A DNA stretch of 64,000 nt from Rhizobiales bacterium dw_265 (GTDB lineage Bacteria; Pseudomonadota; Alphaproteobacteria; Micropepsales; Micropepsaceae). The translations under genes were made by a program, and so were the position numbers. The DNA lies in assembly GCA_018449595.1 (NCBI GenBank), contig JAAVUU010000003.1, forward strand, positions 248,001 through 312,000, read 5' to 3'. Of this stretch, positions 63,825-64,000 are shown piece after piece. Position 1 is the stretch's first letter. Each line of letters begins with the position of its first letter. The notes under the pieces were generated by a model that was not told where the DNA came from, ran no database searches, and worked only from the letters and a program-made list of their open reading frames with translations.

Positions 63825-64000
63825 ATGTTTATCGGCTATCTGCCGTCACTTCCCCTGGAAGACGGGGAACGCGGCGTCGAAACGCAGCTGTGGCGCAAGG
63901 CCATGGCGTCTGCCTCGTCAATCGCCGTAGCGGTAGGAAATCTCTTTCGTCCAGCGAATAGCGTCCCGCAGGCAACCGGCCTGACGGCATACGGCTTGGA
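63825..64000 (+). CDS. hypothetical protein, partial at the right edge
   Basis: An open frame starts at an ATG with GGAGG six bases upstream and runs to the window end (58 codons): MFIGYLPSLPLEDGERGVET, then WRKAMASASSIAVAVG. No family can be recognised from this much sequence. Its position behind a TetR-type operator suggests it is part of that regulon. Confidence 0.45.
   Translation, partial: MFIGYLPSLPLEDGERGVETQLWRKAMASASSIAVAVGNLFRPANSVPQATGLTAYGL

Overview
The window reads as chromosomal DNA of a GC-rich alphaproteobacterium. Evidence for that class: an alphaproteobacterial SOS box (GTTC-N7-GTTC) in front of an imuA-imuB-dnaE2 mutagenesis operon, HWE and HisKA_2 histidine kinases with single-domain response regulators, EcfG-like promoter motifs (GGAAC-N17-GTT), Ku, CsbD and a bo3-type quinol oxidase. 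The genus cannot be fixed from the sequence. No rRNA, tRNA, CRISPR array, insertion sequence or replication origin was seen.

1-12.0 kb holds core physiology. A bufferin operon (bufA-bufB-bufC, minus strand, bufC cut by the window edge) makes a small metal-binding RiPP. Next comes a catalase-fold protein whose distal histidine position looks substituted, then a cyo ubiquinol oxidase operon in which subunits I and III are one 890-residue protein. A ytcA-mdtN-mdtO-mdtP tripartite efflux operon follows.

12.0-32.6 kb is a catabolic and uptake region. Three separate M81/MlrC metallopeptidase genes surround an oligopeptide ABC transporter (two permeases and a fused double ATPase) and a 2-hydroxyacid dehydrogenase; the substrate-binding protein lies on the opposite strand behind the third mlrC. 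A 1077-residue TonB-dependent receptor is flanked by an intact Lrp/AsnC regulator and by a degraded copy of the 5' end of a similar gene, promoter included. A GSA-type aminotransferase, a Tat-signalled dimethylformamidase-like large subunit and an amino-acid permease follow. Together they suggest uptake and breakdown of a peptide- or amide-type compound under Lrp-type control.

32.6-38.6 kb is an accessory island with lower G+C by hand count (50% and 53% in two sampled lines, against 73% in an efflux-gene line). It holds a HigB/HigA toxin-antitoxin pair and then five closely spaced co-directional genes: a HEPN-like protein, a SIR2-like NADase, a second HEPN-like protein, a TIR-like protein and a small exported or membrane protein. 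This is the best candidate for an undescribed antiphage system.

38.7-55.4 kb is a stress and DNA-repair block: ku, several small unknown proteins, an xth operon, csbD, a histidine kinase and response regulator, dnaE2-imuB-imuA with its SOS box, a HAD hydrolase, a CDF transporter, a SRAP/YedK protein, and a second response regulator and HWE kinase. 55.5-64 kb is mixed: a GFA/CENP-V protein, a membrane protein, marR plus tautomerase with paired operators, a SnoaL-like protein, a divergent SDR/LysR pair, an orphan ModA-like binding protein, and a divergent thiolase/tetR pair with paired operators.
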